From Pseudonocardia sediminis (GTDB lineage Bacteria > Actinomycetota > Actinomycetes > Mycobacteriales > Pseudonocardiaceae), in NCBI RefSeq assembly GCF_004217185.1, contig NZ_SHKL01000001.1, forward strand, positions 6,012,001-6,076,000: DNA of 64,000 nucleotides, read 5' to 3'. Position numbers and translations under genes: made by a program. This document shows positions 50,015-59,231 of this stretch, one piece after another (the stretch's first letter is position 1; every line of letters begins with the position of its first letter). The notes under the pieces were generated by a model, which saw nothing but the letters and a program-made list of their open reading frames with translations, was not told the DNA's origin and ran no database searches.

Positions 50015-50778
50015 GCGACCTGACCTCCGAGCTCGACCGGCTCGCCGGGGTGCCGGCGCTGCTCGTCGCCCTCGACTTCGACGGGGTGCTCGCCCCGCTC
50101 GTCGACGACCCGTCGTCGTCACGCCCGCTGCCCGCCTCCGCCGACGCCGTCCGGGCGCTGGCCGGGCTGCCGGGCACGACCGTAGTCATGGTGTCCGGGC
50201 GCGGGCGCGACGACCTCGCGTCGGTGTCGGGGTTCGACGCGCCGGTACGACTGGTCGGCAGCCACGGCGGCGAGTTCGACCCGGACCTGGCGGCGTCGCT
50301 GGGGCGGGGCGAGTTCCTGACCCCGGAGCAGCAGGAGCGCCGCGCGGCCCTGATCGAGGAGATGCAGGCCCTCGTCGACGACGTCCCCGGTGCGCGCGTC
50401 GAGATCAAGCCGGCCGGCGCCGCGGTGCACGTGCGCGGCGTGGACCCGGTCGCCGGGACGGCCCTGCTGGACCGGGTCCGCCACGGCGCCGCGGCCCGGG
50501 ACGGGATCGACGCGACCGAGGGCAAGGACGTCGTCGACCTCGCCGTGCTCGTCACGACCAAGGGCTCCGCGGTGGACGCCCTGCGCGCCCACCTGGACGC
50601 CGACGCGGTGCTCTTCGCCGGCGACGACGTCACCGACGAGACCGTGTTCAACCGCCTGACCAGCACCGATGTCGGGATCAAGGTGGGCGACGGCGACACC
50701 GCGGCATCCCACCGCGTCGCCTCCCCCGAGGAGATGGCCGACGTGCTCACCCACCTGGCGGGGGCGCGGACCGGCTGA
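50011..50778 (+). CDS. otsB: trehalose-6-phosphate phosphatase
   Basis: 255 aa, HAD superfamily. LDFDGVLAPLV gives the two catalytic Asp, VMVSGR is motif II, and GDDVTDETVF is motif IV. It dephosphorylates trehalose-6-phosphate made by OtsA. GTG start overlapping the otsA stop, so coupled translation. Confidence 0.92.
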   Translation: MSDLTSELDRLAGVPALLVALDFDGVLAPLVDDPSSSRPLPASADAVRALAGLPGTTVVMVSGRGRDDLASVSGFDAPVRLVGSHGGEFDPDLAASLGRGEFLTPEQQERRAALIEEMQALVDDVPGARVEIKPAGAAVHVRGVDPVAGTALLDRVRHGAAARDGIDATEGKDVVDLAVLVTTKGSAVDALRAHLDADAVLFAGDDVTDETVFNRLTSTDVGIKVGDGDTAASHRVASPEEMADVLTHLAGARTG

Positions 50779-50795
50779 CCTCGGGCGACGACGCC

Positions 50796-51695
50796 TCAGC
50801 GGCGCGGGCCATCGGACGGGTCGACGGCGTCCAGGATCTCGATCGGGTCGCCGACCCGGATCTCGGCGCCGAGGTCGTCCGGGATCAGGTTGACCCCGAA
50901 CCACACCTTCTTGTCGAAGCGGCGGTGCCGGGCGAGGGTAACCATCGGTTCCCGGCCCTTGGCCGCCGTGTCCGGGTGCACCGTCGTCAGAACGCAGCGG
51001 GCGCAGCCCTTGACCGCGCGGAACCGGGCGTCGCCGATCCGGATCCGGCGCCAGCCGTCCTCGGCGAACGAGGGGAACCCTGTCACGACGACGTTCGGCC
51101 GGAACCGCGTCATCGGCAGTGGACCCTCGACGGCGTTCGCGCCGTCGGCGACCCACTCGTTGACCTGCGCGAGCGACTCCTCGGTGGCCAGCAGCAGCGG
51201 GAAGCCGTCGGCGTAGGAGACGCGGTCGGCGGCGTCGCTGAAGTCCGGGTCCGGACGGCGGCGGTCCGGGTCGTCGAGGTGCACCAGGCGGACGTCGGCG
51301 CCGATCAGTGCGGAGAACCAGGCGTCGGCGACGGGGCCGGCGCGCAGGCCTGCGGTGTCCCAGCGGTGCACCCGCACCGCCATCGGCTCCGCGTCCGGCG
51401 ACGGCACCGCGACCTGCAACGGCGTCATCCCCGGCGCGGTCATCGTCAGGCCGCCCGGCCCGGGCTCCGGCACGGCGAGCACGAGGCCGGGCTGGGTGCG
51501 GGCGGTGGCCATCGTGCCGTCGGGGTGGGCGAGCATCCAGCGGCGGTCGCCGTCCAGGCCCGCGCGCTCGACCCGGGCCCGGTCGACGGCCAGGCCCCGG
51601 CAGGACTTCACCGGGTAGCGGTGGATCGCGGTGAGCGCTCCGGCGTCGAGGATCCGGCCGCCGTCGCGCAGCGCGGAGGGAGAGGTGCTCACCAT
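50796..51695 (-). CDS. MOSC domain protein (YcbX-like)
   Basis: 299 aa. N-terminal MOSC_N beta-barrel (LTAIHRYPVKSCRGL), then the MOSC domain with FRPNVVVTG and the Cys in VKGCARCVLTTV expected for sulfur or molybdenum-cofactor chemistry. Members reduce N-hydroxylated compounds. Overlaps the LacI gene by seven bases. Confidence 0.85.
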   Translation of the reverse strand: MVSTSPSALRDGGRILDAGALTAIHRYPVKSCRGLAVDRARVERAGLDGDRRWMLAHPDGTMATARTQPGLVLAVPEPGPGGLTMTAPGMTPLQVAVPSPDAEPMAVRVHRWDTAGLRAGPVADAWFSALIGADVRLVHLDDPDRRRPDPDFSDAADRVSYADGFPLLLATEESLAQVNEWVADGANAVEGPLPMTRFRPNVVVTGFPSFAEDGWRRIRIGDARFRAVKGCARCVLTTVHPDTAAKGREPMVTLARHRRFDKKVWFGVNLIPDDLGAEIRVGDPIEILDAVDPSDGPRR

Positions 51696-52792
51696 CCGGA
51701 GAAGAACTCCCCGGACTGGCGCAGCGCGCGGCTCGTGGTCCCCTCGACGAGCTCGGTGGGCAGCGTGACCTGCTCGGAGGTGTTGCGGTCGCCGCGTTCG
51801 AGGAGCAGACGGCCGGCCTCGCGTCCCTTGTCCCGGAACGGCTGGCGGACCGTGGTCAGCCCGATCCGCTCGGCCTCGGGAATGCCGTCGAACCCGGCCA
51901 CGCTGAGGTCCTCCGGCACCCGCAGGCCGCGCTCGCGGGCCTCGCGGAGCGCACCGATCGCGAGGAGGTCGGAGGTGCACACGAGCGCCGTGATGTCCGG
52001 CCGGGCGTCGAGCAGTGCCTTCGCACCCGCCGCACCGGCCTCCTCGGAGTGCTCGAACCGCTCGTGGACGGGCACGTCGGCCCAGTCGACGCCGACCTCG
52101 TCGAACGCGTCGCGCAGCCCGGCCAGACGCTCGCGCTGCACGCTGTAGGTGCTGCCCGTCTGACGGTCGAGGTCGGCCGGACCGTCCTGGCGACGGGCGC
52201 CCAGGCGCATGCACAGCACCCCGACCCGCCGGTGCCCCAGCCCGCTCAGGTGACGGCCGAGCGCGAGCATTCCGGCCCGGTCGTCGACGCCGACCCGGTC
52301 GACGCCCTGCACCCCGGACGGCTGGTCGCAGACGACGGTCGGCAGCGGCCGCTGCAGCACGGCCTGGAAGTGCGGGTCGTCCTCGCTGACGGAGTAGACG
52401 ACGAAGCCGTCCACACCGGCCTGGTAGACGGCGTCGACATCGGAGTGCTCCGGGCTGACCGGGACGAGCAGCAGGCCGGTCCCGGCCTTCTCGCAGGCCA
52501 GGGCCAGTCCCTCCAGGAACCCGGTCGCGCCCGGGTCGCGGAAGGCGAAGCTCAGGGCCTCGGTGAGCAGCAGGCCGACGGCCCCGGCCTTGCGGGTGCG
52601 CAGCGAACGGGCGACCGGGTCCGGGCCCGGATAGCCGAGCCGGCGCGCCGCCTCCAGGACCCGCTCGCGCAGCGGGGCGGATAGCTGGTCGGGACGGTTG
52701 TAGGCGTTCGAGACGGTGGTCCGGGAGACGCCCAGCTCGGCGGCGAGCGACGCCAGGGTCGCCGGCCGTCGGAGGTGGGGGGACCCGGTCAT
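51689..52792 (-). CDS. LacI family transcriptional regulator
   Basis: 367 aa. N-terminal helix-turn-helix and hinge (TLASLAAELGVSRTTVSNAYN, then LSAPLRERVLEAARRLGY), followed by a sugar-binding-like effector domain (LVCTSDLLAIGALREA, PEDLSVAGFDGI). ATG at 52792 chosen; the frame is open to 52870. Co-transcribed with the MOSC gene; the ligand is unknown, although otsAB nearby suggests carbon metabolism. Confidence 0.88.
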   Translation of the reverse strand: MTGSPHLRRPATLASLAAELGVSRTTVSNAYNRPDQLSAPLRERVLEAARRLGYPGPDPVARSLRTRKAGAVGLLLTEALSFAFRDPGATGFLEGLALACEKAGTGLLLVPVSPEHSDVDAVYQAGVDGFVVYSVSEDDPHFQAVLQRPLPTVVCDQPSGVQGVDRVGVDDRAGMLALGRHLSGLGHRRVGVLCMRLGARRQDGPADLDRQTGSTYSVQRERLAGLRDAFDEVGVDWADVPVHERFEHSEEAGAAGAKALLDARPDITALVCTSDLLAIGALREARERGLRVPEDLSVAGFDGIPEAERIGLTTVRQPFRDKGREAGRLLLERGDRNTSEQVTLPTELVEGTTSRALRQSGEFFSGW

Positions 52793-52915
52793 CCCGCAGA
52801 CGTTAACGGGCGCACCACCTCGGGTGGAAGTCGCGCGGGTCGAGGTGATCGGGAGACCGACGTACCTCACAGATCCGTCGCGGGTCCGATCAGCGTCTCA
52901 CACGCTAGAGTGAAG

Positions 52916-52930
52916 TGACAACGGTTATCA
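52916..52930. promoter_or_regulatory. Zur-box-like palindrome
   Basis: TGACAACGGTTATCA is a dyad (TGA-x-AAC-x-GTT-x-TCA) resembling the Zur recognition sequence, 40 bases before the zinc-binding lipoprotein gene. Zinc-replete Zur would repress the importer operon. Confidence 0.7.
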
Positions 52931-52970
52931 ATAAACTCATGCCTACTCGTTGATATGGAGCACTCCCACC

Positions 52971-53981
52971 ATGTCCGCTGCTCTCCCCCGCACCGCCCGG
53001 CTGGTCGCCGGGCTGGCCGCCGTCACCCTCGGTCTGACGGCCTGCGGCTCCTCCGACACCGGATCCGGCGCCGCCGCTCCGAGCGGTGACGCCGCCCCCG
53101 GGCAGATCCAGATCGTCGCGTCCACCGACGTGTGGGGCTCGGTGGCGAAGGCCGTCGGCGGCGACCGGGTCGCGGTCACCTCGATCATCGACAGCCCGGA
53201 CAAGGACCCGCACGAGTACGAGGCCACCCCCACCGACGCGACCGCCGTCGGCAAGGCCGGACTCGTCCTCGTCAACGGCGGCGGTTACGACGCCTTCATG
53301 ACCGGCCTCGTCAGCGCGTCCGGCAACAAGGCGCCGGTCGTCGACGCCGTCGCGCTCTCCGGGCTGGAGGGCGCCGACACCGCGGCCGAGGGACACAGCC
53401 ACGAGGGCGAGGCCGCGGGCGAGGAGGCCGGGCACGAGCACGGCGCGTTCAACGAGCACGTCTGGTACAGCCTGCCCACCGTGCAGAAGGTCGCGAACGA
53501 CGTCGCGACCCGGCTCGGCGCGATCGACCCCGCCGGGGCGGCCACGTTCACCCAGAACGCCCAGCGCTTCGACGGCGCCGTCACCGGGCTCGTGCAGAAG
53601 GCGGGAGCCATCGGCGCCGCGCACCCGGGCGCGAAGGTCGCCGTCACCGAGCCGGTCCCCGGCTACCTGCTGGAGGCCGCGAAGCTGCAGGACGTGACCC
53701 CGGAGGCCTTCTCCGAGGCCGTCGAGGAGGGCAACGATCCGCCCGCCGCCGTCCTGCAGCAGACGCTGGCCCTGTTCACCGCGCAGCCGCCGGTCTCCGC
53801 CCTGGTGCTCAACGGGCAGACCCAGTCCCCCACCACCGACCAGGTCAAGCAGGCCGCGACCACGGGAGGCGTGCCGGTTGTCGAGGTCACCGAGACGCTG
53901 CCGGAGGGCACGACCGACTACGCGACCTGGATGAACGCCCAGATCGACGCGCTGTCCGGGGCCCTGGCCAAGGCGCCGTGA
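52971..53981 (+). CDS. znuA: zinc ABC transporter substrate-binding lipoprotein
   Basis: 336 aa. Lipoprotein signal with lipobox LTAC at about residue 25. SSDVWGS-type N-lobe start (VASTDVWGSVAKAV), DPHEYEATP with the first metal His, a His/Glu-rich loop (GHSHEGEAAGEEAGHEHG), FNEHVWYSLP with the second His, and C-lobe VTEPVPGYLL. Binds Zn2+ outside the membrane and passes it to the ZnuB/ZnuC channel. Confidence 0.88.
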   Translation: MSAALPRTARLVAGLAAVTLGLTACGSSDTGSGAAAPSGDAAPGQIQIVASTDVWGSVAKAVGGDRVAVTSIIDSPDKDPHEYEATPTDATAVGKAGLVLVNGGGYDAFMTGLVSASGNKAPVVDAVALSGLEGADTAAEGHSHEGEAAGEEAGHEHGAFNEHVWYSLPTVQKVANDVATRLGAIDPAGAATFTQNAQRFDGAVTGLVQKAGAIGAAHPGAKVAVTEPVPGYLLEAAKLQDVTPEAFSEAVEEGNDPPAAVLQQTLALFTAQPPVSALVLNGQTQSPTTDQVKQAATTGGVPVVEVTETLPEGTTDYATWMNAQIDALSGALAKAP

Positions 53982-54027
53982 CCCACCGGGAGCCGGAGCG
54001 CCGGGACGGGGGGAGGAGGCTGGGGCG

Positions 54028-54903
54028 GTGACCACCGACATCGGACGCGACACGCACCGCGTCGCCGGCCGGAGGACCGACGCCCCGTCCGCGCTGTCGC
54101 TGCGCGGCGCCGGGCTGGCGTTCGGCCGGCGCACGCTGTGGTCGGGGCTGGACCTCGACGTCGCCCCGGGCGAGTTCGTCGCCGTGCTCGGGCCCAACGG
54201 CTCGGGCAAGACGACCCTGATGCGGGTGCTGCTCGGGCTGCTCGACCTCTCCGAGGGCGAGGTCCGGGTGGCCGGGAGCGCGCCGAGGCGGGGCAGCCCG
54301 GAGATCGGCTACGTGCCGCAGCAGAAGCCGCTGGACCCGGACCTGCCGCTGCGCGGGCGGGACCTGGTCGGGCTCGGCCTGGACGGCCACCGGTTCGGCC
54401 TCGGCCTGCGCGGGCGCGCCGAGCGTCGTCGACGGGTGTCGGCGGCCCTGGAGGCCGTCGGCGGGACGCACTACGCGAACTCGCCGGTCGGGCGACTGTC
54501 CGGCGGCGAGCAGCAGCGCCTGCGGGTGGCGCAGGCCCTCGTCGGCGACCCGGCCGTGCTGCTCTGCGACGAACCGCTGCTCTCGCTCGACATCTCGCAC
54601 CAGCGCACGGTGACCCGTCTGATCGACGAGCGCCGTCGCGCCACCGGCACCGCGGTGCTGTTCGTGACCCACGAGATCAACCCGGTGCTGCCGCTGGTGG
54701 ACCGGGTGCTCTACCTCGTCGACGGCCGGTTCCGGATCGGGCCGACCGAGGAGGTCATGACCTCCGAGGTGCTCTCCGAGCTCTACCGCACCGACGTCGA
54801 CGTCCTGCGCGTGCGCGACCGGCTGGTGGTCGTCGGCGCCGAGGACGGCCCGGTCGACCGGCACGACACCCACGGGGACTCCGGCGAGGCGGTCGCGTCG
54901 TGA
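54028..54903 (+). CDS. znuC: zinc ABC transporter ATP-binding protein
   Basis: 291 aa. Walker A GPNGSGKTT, Q-loop VPQQKPLD, signature LSGGEQQRL, Walker B VLLCDEPLLS and switch His in FVTHEIN. GTG start behind GGGAGGAGG. Overlaps znuB by four bases. Confidence 0.9.
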   Translation: MTTDIGRDTHRVAGRRTDAPSALSLRGAGLAFGRRTLWSGLDLDVAPGEFVAVLGPNGSGKTTLMRVLLGLLDLSEGEVRVAGSAPRRGSPEIGYVPQQKPLDPDLPLRGRDLVGLGLDGHRFGLGLRGRAERRRRVSAALEAVGGTHYANSPVGRLSGGEQQRLRVAQALVGDPAVLLCDEPLLSLDISHQRTVTRLIDERRRATGTAVLFVTHEINPVLPLVDRVLYLVDGRFRIGPTEEVMTSEVLSELYRTDVDVLRVRDRLVVVGAEDGPVDRHDTHGDSGEAVAS

Positions 54904-55757
54904 ACGACCTGCTGTCGCGGCTGATCAGCTTCGAGGGGCTCGGCGAGCTGCTCGAGGCGCCGTTCGTGCAGAACGCCCTGATCGCCTGCGCCGTGCTCGG
55001 CCTGGTCGCGGGGCTGCTGACGCCGTTGATCGTCTCGCGCGGGATGTCCTTCGCCGTGCACGGCACCGCCGAGCTGGCGTTCACCGGCGGTGCGGCGGCG
55101 CTGCTGGTGGGGATCGAGGTGGGTCTGGGATCGGTGGTCGGCGCCGTCGTGGCGGCCATGGTGTTCGGGCTGCTCGGCCTGCGCCAGCGCGAGCGGGACT
55201 CGGTGATCGGCGTCGTGATGGCGTTCGGCCTGGGCCTGGGTGTGCTGATGCTCTCGCTCTACGAGGGACGGGCGTCGAACAAGTTCGGGCTGCTCACGGG
55301 CTCGATCGTCTCCGTCGACGGGACGAACCTGTGGGTGCTCGCCGTCGTCGCCGTGGTGGTGGTCGGGGTGCTCGCGGTGGTGTTCCGGCCGCTGCTGTTC
55401 GCCAGCACCGACCCCGACGTCGCGCTCGCCCGCGGCGTGCCGGTCCGCGCGCTGTCGCTGATGTTCGCCGTCCTGATCGGGCTGACCACGGCGCTGGCCG
55501 TGCCGATCGTCGGCTCGATCCTGGTGCTCGCGGTGATGATCGTCCCGGGTGCCGCGGCGAACCGGGTGACGGCCAACCCGGCCCTGGCCACACTGCTCGC
55601 GGTCGTCATCGCCGAGGTGTCGCTGCTCGGAGGCACGATCCTGTCGCTGGCCCCGGGCCTGCCGGTCTCCGGCTACGTCGCCACGATCGGCTTCCTGGCC
55701 TACCTCACGTGCCGCCTGGTGGCGCGCCTACGCGGCCGGACGCCGGTCCGCGCCTGA
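54900..55757 (+). CDS. znuB: zinc ABC transporter permease
   Basis: 285 aa with about eight membrane helices. FVQNALIACAVLGLVAGLL and VSRGMSFAVHGTAELAFTG match the ABC-3 permease family (zinc/manganese). GTG start overlapping znuC. A strong hairpin follows its stop. Confidence 0.9.
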   Translation: MNDLLSRLISFEGLGELLEAPFVQNALIACAVLGLVAGLLTPLIVSRGMSFAVHGTAELAFTGGAAALLVGIEVGLGSVVGAVVAAMVFGLLGLRQRERDSVIGVVMAFGLGLGVLMLSLYEGRASNKFGLLTGSIVSVDGTNLWVLAVVAVVVVGVLAVVFRPLLFASTDPDVALARGVPVRALSLMFAVLIGLTTALAVPIVGSILVLAVMIVPGAAANRVTANPALATLLAVVIAEVSLLGGTILSLAPGLPVSGYVATIGFLAYLTCRLVARLRGRTPVRA

Positions 55758-55768
55758 CCCGCCCGCAA

Positions 55769-55817
55769 CGAACCGCACCCTCGTCGGACAGTGTCCGACG
55801 AGGGTGCCGTTGGTTCG
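55769..55817. terminator. strong hairpin between znuB and rlmB
   Basis: Perfect 16-base arms GCACCCTCGTCGGACA (55775-55790) and its complement (55792-55807) around a one-base centre, extended by CGAACC/GGTTCG outside. No T-run follows. It lies between two convergent genes and can act in both directions. Confidence 0.75.
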
Positions 55818-55828
55818 GGCGAGCGGGC

Positions 55829-56794
55829 TCAGCCGATGCGACGGCGACGCGCCACGTCCGCGAGGACGACGCCCGTCGCGACCGCGGCGTTCAAGGACTC
55901 GACCTGTGCGGCCAGGGGGATCGAGACCGTCAGGTCGCAGGTCTCCTTGACCAGGCGCGACAGCCCCTTGCCCTCGGACCCGGTGACGAGCACGAGCGGG
56001 CCGGTGGCCAGGTCGAACTCGTCGAGCGAGACGTCACCGTCGGCGGCGAGCCCGGCGATCATCAGCCCGGCCTGCGCGTACTCCTGCAGGGTCCGGGTCA
56101 GGTTGGTGGCACGGGCGACCGGCAGGCGGGCCGCGGTGCCGGCCGAGGTCCGCCACGCCACGGCCGTCATCCCGGCCGCGCGGCGCTGCGGCACGACGAC
56201 GCCGTGCCCGCCGAACGCGCTCGCCGACCGGACGACCGCACCCAGGTTCCGCGGGTCGGTCACCCCGTCGAGGGCGACGATCAGAGCCGGGTTGCGGCTG
56301 TTCGCGGCACGCTCGAGCAGCTCGTCGGGGTGGGCGTAGGCGTACGCCGGGACCTGCAGCGCGATGCCCTGGTGCAGGGCGCCGCCGGCGATCCGGTCCA
56401 GGTCGTTGCGCGGCACCTCCATGATGGACATGCCGGCGTTCGCGGCCAGCGCGATCGCCTCGGTGACCCGCTCGTCGTTGGCGCTGCCCTCGGCGACCTG
56501 CAGCGCCGTGGCCGGCACACCGGCCCGCAGGCACTCGACGACCGGGTTGCGGCCGAGCACCGTCTCCGGCGTCTCGCCGTCGCCCGGACGGTGCCGGCGG
56601 CCGGCGACCTTCTGGTTGCGACGGTCCGCCGCGGCGGCGCGGCGCTGCTTCGGGTGCCCGGGGCGCATCTCGCCGGGCGGGGTCGGGCCCTTGCCCTTCA
56701 GCGCGCGGCGGGACTGCCCACCGGACCCGGTGACGGCGCCCTTCTTCGTGCCTTCCTTGCGGACGGCTCCGCGACGCTTGGAGTTGCCGGCCAT
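55829..56794 (-). CDS. rlmB: 23S rRNA 2'-O-methyltransferase, TrmH/RlmB family
   Basis: 321 aa. Basic, disordered N-terminus of about 75 residues (typical of actinobacterial members), substrate-binding domain (VLGRNPVVECLRAG), and the SPOUT domain with DGVTDPRNLGAVVRSA, LVTGSEGKGL and IPLAAQVESLNAAVA, which form the knot and SAM site. Methylates a guanosine in 23S rRNA. Adjacent to cysS as in mycobacteria. Confidence 0.9.
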   Translation of the reverse strand: MAGNSKRRGAVRKEGTKKGAVTGSGGQSRRALKGKGPTPPGEMRPGHPKQRRAAAADRRNQKVAGRRHRPGDGETPETVLGRNPVVECLRAGVPATALQVAEGSANDERVTEAIALAANAGMSIMEVPRNDLDRIAGGALHQGIALQVPAYAYAHPDELLERAANSRNPALIVALDGVTDPRNLGAVVRSASAFGGHGVVVPQRRAAGMTAVAWRTSAGTAARLPVARATNLTRTLQEYAQAGLMIAGLAADGDVSLDEFDLATGPLVLVTGSEGKGLSRLVKETCDLTVSIPLAAQVESLNAAVATGVVLADVARRRRIG

Positions 56795-56837
56795 GAGTCG
56801 TGTACTTCCGATCTGATGATGAAGTGGGTGCGGTGGC

Positions 56838-58226
56838 TCAGGAGTCCTTGAGCGACCAGGTGGAACCGCCCGCGCCGTCCTCGACGGCGACACCGGCGGC
56901 GAGCAGCTCGTCGCGCAGCCGGTCCGCGGTCGCGAAGTCGCGCGCCGCCCGGGCCTCGCGGCGCTGGTCGAGCATGGCGTCGACGAGGGTGGACAGCGCC
57001 TGGCGGGCGGCGTCGTCGGCACCGGAGTCGCACGCGATCGCGAGCGGGTCGACACCGAGCAGGCCGGTCATCGCCCGCACGCAGGACGCGGAACGGCTCG
57101 CCGCGGCCGCATCGCCGGCGTCGAGGGCGGTGTTGCCCTCGCGCACCGCGTTGTGCACGACGGCGAGCGCGCCCGGCGTGCCCAGGTCGTCGTCCATCGC
57201 GGCGGCGAACTCGGCCGGGACGTCGGCGGCCGCCTCAGGGACGCCGTGGCGCTCCCGGACCCGGTTCACGAACGCCTCGATCCGCCGGTACGCCGATACC
57301 GACTCGTCCAGCGCGGCGTCGGAGTACTCGATCGCCGACCGGTAGTGCGGGCCGACCAGGTAGTAGCGCAGCTCGACACCGCGCACCCGCCCCAGCAGCG
57401 CCTCGATCGCGAGCGTGTTGCCCAGCGACTTCGACATCTTCTCGCCGCCCATGGTGACCCAGGCGTTGTGCAGCCAGTACCGCGCGAACCCGTCGCCCGC
57501 GGCGTGCGACTGGGCCTGCTCGTTCTCGTGGTGCGGGAACACCAGATCCAGGCCGCCGCCGTGGATGTCGAACTCCGGGCCCAGGTAGGCGGTGGCCATC
57601 GCCGAGCACTCCAGGTGCCAGCCCGGGCGGCCGGCGCCCCACGGCGTCGGCCAGCTCGGCTCGCCCGGCTTCGCGGCCTTCCACAGCGTGAAGTCCAGCG
57701 GGTCGCGCTTGCCGGTGGCCTCGCCCTCGCCCTGCGCGACGTCGTCGACCTTCTGCCCGGACAGCGCGCCGTACTCGGGGAACGTGCGCACCGCGAAGTA
57801 GACGTCGCCACCGGCGGCGTAGGCGTGCCCGCGCTCGATCAGACGCTCGATCAGCTCGGTCATCTGCGTGACGTGCCCGGTCGCCCGCGGCTCGATCGAC
57901 GGCGGCAGGCAGCCCAGCGCGGTGTAGGCCGCGGAGAACGCCCGCTCGTGCGTGGCGGCCCACTCCCACCACGGACGTCCGTGGTCGGCGGCCTTGCGCA
58001 GGATCTTGTCGTCGATGTCGGTGACGTTGCGGACCATCAGCACGTCGTTGCCGGCGTGGGTGAGCCAGCGGCGCAGCACGTCGTAGTTCAGGCCGCTGCG
58101 GACGTGCCCGATGTGCGGCAGCCCCTGCACCGTGGCCCCACAGACGTACATCGACACGGCTCCGGTCCGCAGCGGCATGAACGCACGCTGCTCCCTGGTC
58201 GCTGAGTCGAGAAGTCTGAGGCTCAC
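56838..58226 (-). CDS. cysS: cysteinyl-tRNA synthetase
   Basis: 462 aa, class I. Zinc-ligand Cys29, HIGH-type PHIGHV (37-42), GWHLECSAM, the zinc ligands in FPHHENE, and KMSKS in GGEKMSKSLGN. Starts at a GTG. Upstream frame to 58304 is not supported. Confidence 0.93.
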   Translation of the reverse strand: MSLRLLDSATREQRAFMPLRTGAVSMYVCGATVQGLPHIGHVRSGLNYDVLRRWLTHAGNDVLMVRNVTDIDDKILRKAADHGRPWWEWAATHERAFSAAYTALGCLPPSIEPRATGHVTQMTELIERLIERGHAYAAGGDVYFAVRTFPEYGALSGQKVDDVAQGEGEATGKRDPLDFTLWKAAKPGEPSWPTPWGAGRPGWHLECSAMATAYLGPEFDIHGGGLDLVFPHHENEQAQSHAAGDGFARYWLHNAWVTMGGEKMSKSLGNTLAIEALLGRVRGVELRYYLVGPHYRSAIEYSDAALDESVSAYRRIEAFVNRVRERHGVPEAAADVPAEFAAAMDDDLGTPGALAVVHNAVREGNTALDAGDAAAASRSASCVRAMTGLLGVDPLAIACDSGADDAARQALSTLVDAMLDQRREARAARDFATADRLRDELLAAGVAVEDGAGGSTWSLKDS

Positions 58227-58324
58227 ATCACCAGGGTACGGACGTCCCTCGGGAGCCCACCCGCCACCCGGGCAGTTCCGGTTCGTCCAAGACCGGCTCC
58301 CCATCGGTGCGCCACGCTGGGACG

Positions 58325-58753
58325 ATGACCGAGATACAGCAGCTCTACCCCCGTCTCGTCGTCGACGGCGCCGACGACGCGATCGCGTTCTACGCCCGGG
58401 CGTTCGGCGCCGAGCTCGTCGAGCGCTACACCGACTCCGCGGGGCACGTCGTGCACGCCCTGCTCCGCGCGGGCCCGGCGGTCTGGGCCGTCAAGGACGC
58501 CGACGGCCACGACCCGGCCCCGGGGTCCGGTGGGGCGTCGGTGATCCTGGCGCTCCACGTCGCCGACGCCGACGCCGTCGCCGCGGCGGTCGTGGACGGC
58601 GGTGGGACGGTGATCTTCGAGGTGAGCGACCACGAGTACGGCGAGCGGGGTGGGCGCGTGTCCGACCCGTTCGGCCACGTCTGGATGCTCGCCACCCGCA
58701 CGGAGGACCTCACCCCGGACGAGATCCAGGCCCGCACCGTCGCGAACCACTGA
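58325..58753 (+). CDS. VOC (glyoxalase/bleomycin-resistance-like) protein
   Basis: 142 aa, two beta-alpha-beta-beta-beta modules: LVVDGADDAIAFYARAFGAEL and LALHVADADAVAAAVVDGGG, ending in GRVSDPFGHVWMLATR, the common metal-site end of PhnB-like proteins. ATG at 58325. Substrate unknown. Its ten-base gap to ispF is tail to tail. Confidence 0.8.
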   Translation: MTEIQQLYPRLVVDGADDAIAFYARAFGAELVERYTDSAGHVVHALLRAGPAVWAVKDADGHDPAPGSGGASVILALHVADADAVAAAVVDGGGTVIFEVSDHEYGERGGRVSDPFGHVWMLATRTEDLTPDEIQARTVANH

Positions 58754-58763
58754 CCGGCGCCGG

Positions 58764-59231
58764 TCAGCCGTTCGGCAGCAGCAGGGCCGTCGCGACGGCG
58801 GCGCGGCCCTCACCTCGGCCGGTCAGGCCCAGGCCGTCGGTGGTGGTGCCGGAGACGGCGACCGGGCCGCCCACGACGCCGGAGAGGACCTGCTCGGCCT
58901 CGGCCCGGCGCTTGCCGATCTTCGGGTCGTTGCCGATGACCTGCACCGCGGCGTTGCCGACCGTCCAGCCCGCTTCGTCGAGCAGGCGGCGGACCTCGGT
59001 CAGCAGCGCGGTCCCGCTCGCCCCGGACCACTCCGGGCGGCCGGTGCCGAACACCGCGCCCAGGTCGCCGAGGCCGGCCGCGGAGAGGAGCGCGTCGCAG
59101 AGCGCGTGTGCGGCGACGTCGCCGTCGGAGTGCCCGGCGCAGCCGTCCACGCCGGGCCACAGCAGGCCGGCCACGTGACAGTCACGGCCGGGCTCGACCG
59201 GGTGCACGTCGGTGCCGATGCCGACCCTCAT
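58764..59231 (-). CDS. ispF: 2-C-methyl-D-erythritol 2,4-cyclodiphosphate synthase
   Basis: 155 aa. GTDVHPV holds the metal Asp and His, GHSDGDVAAHALCDALL is the conserved block, and TTTDGLGLTGRGEG is the C-terminal signature. Makes MEcPP in the MEP isoprenoid pathway. Overlaps ispD by four bases. Confidence 0.93.
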   Translation of the reverse strand: MRVGIGTDVHPVEPGRDCHVAGLLWPGVDGCAGHSDGDVAAHALCDALLSAAGLGDLGAVFGTGRPEWSGASGTALLTEVRRLLDEAGWTVGNAAVQVIGNDPKIGKRRAEAEQVLSGVVGGPVAVSGTTTDGLGLTGRGEGRAAVATALLLPNG

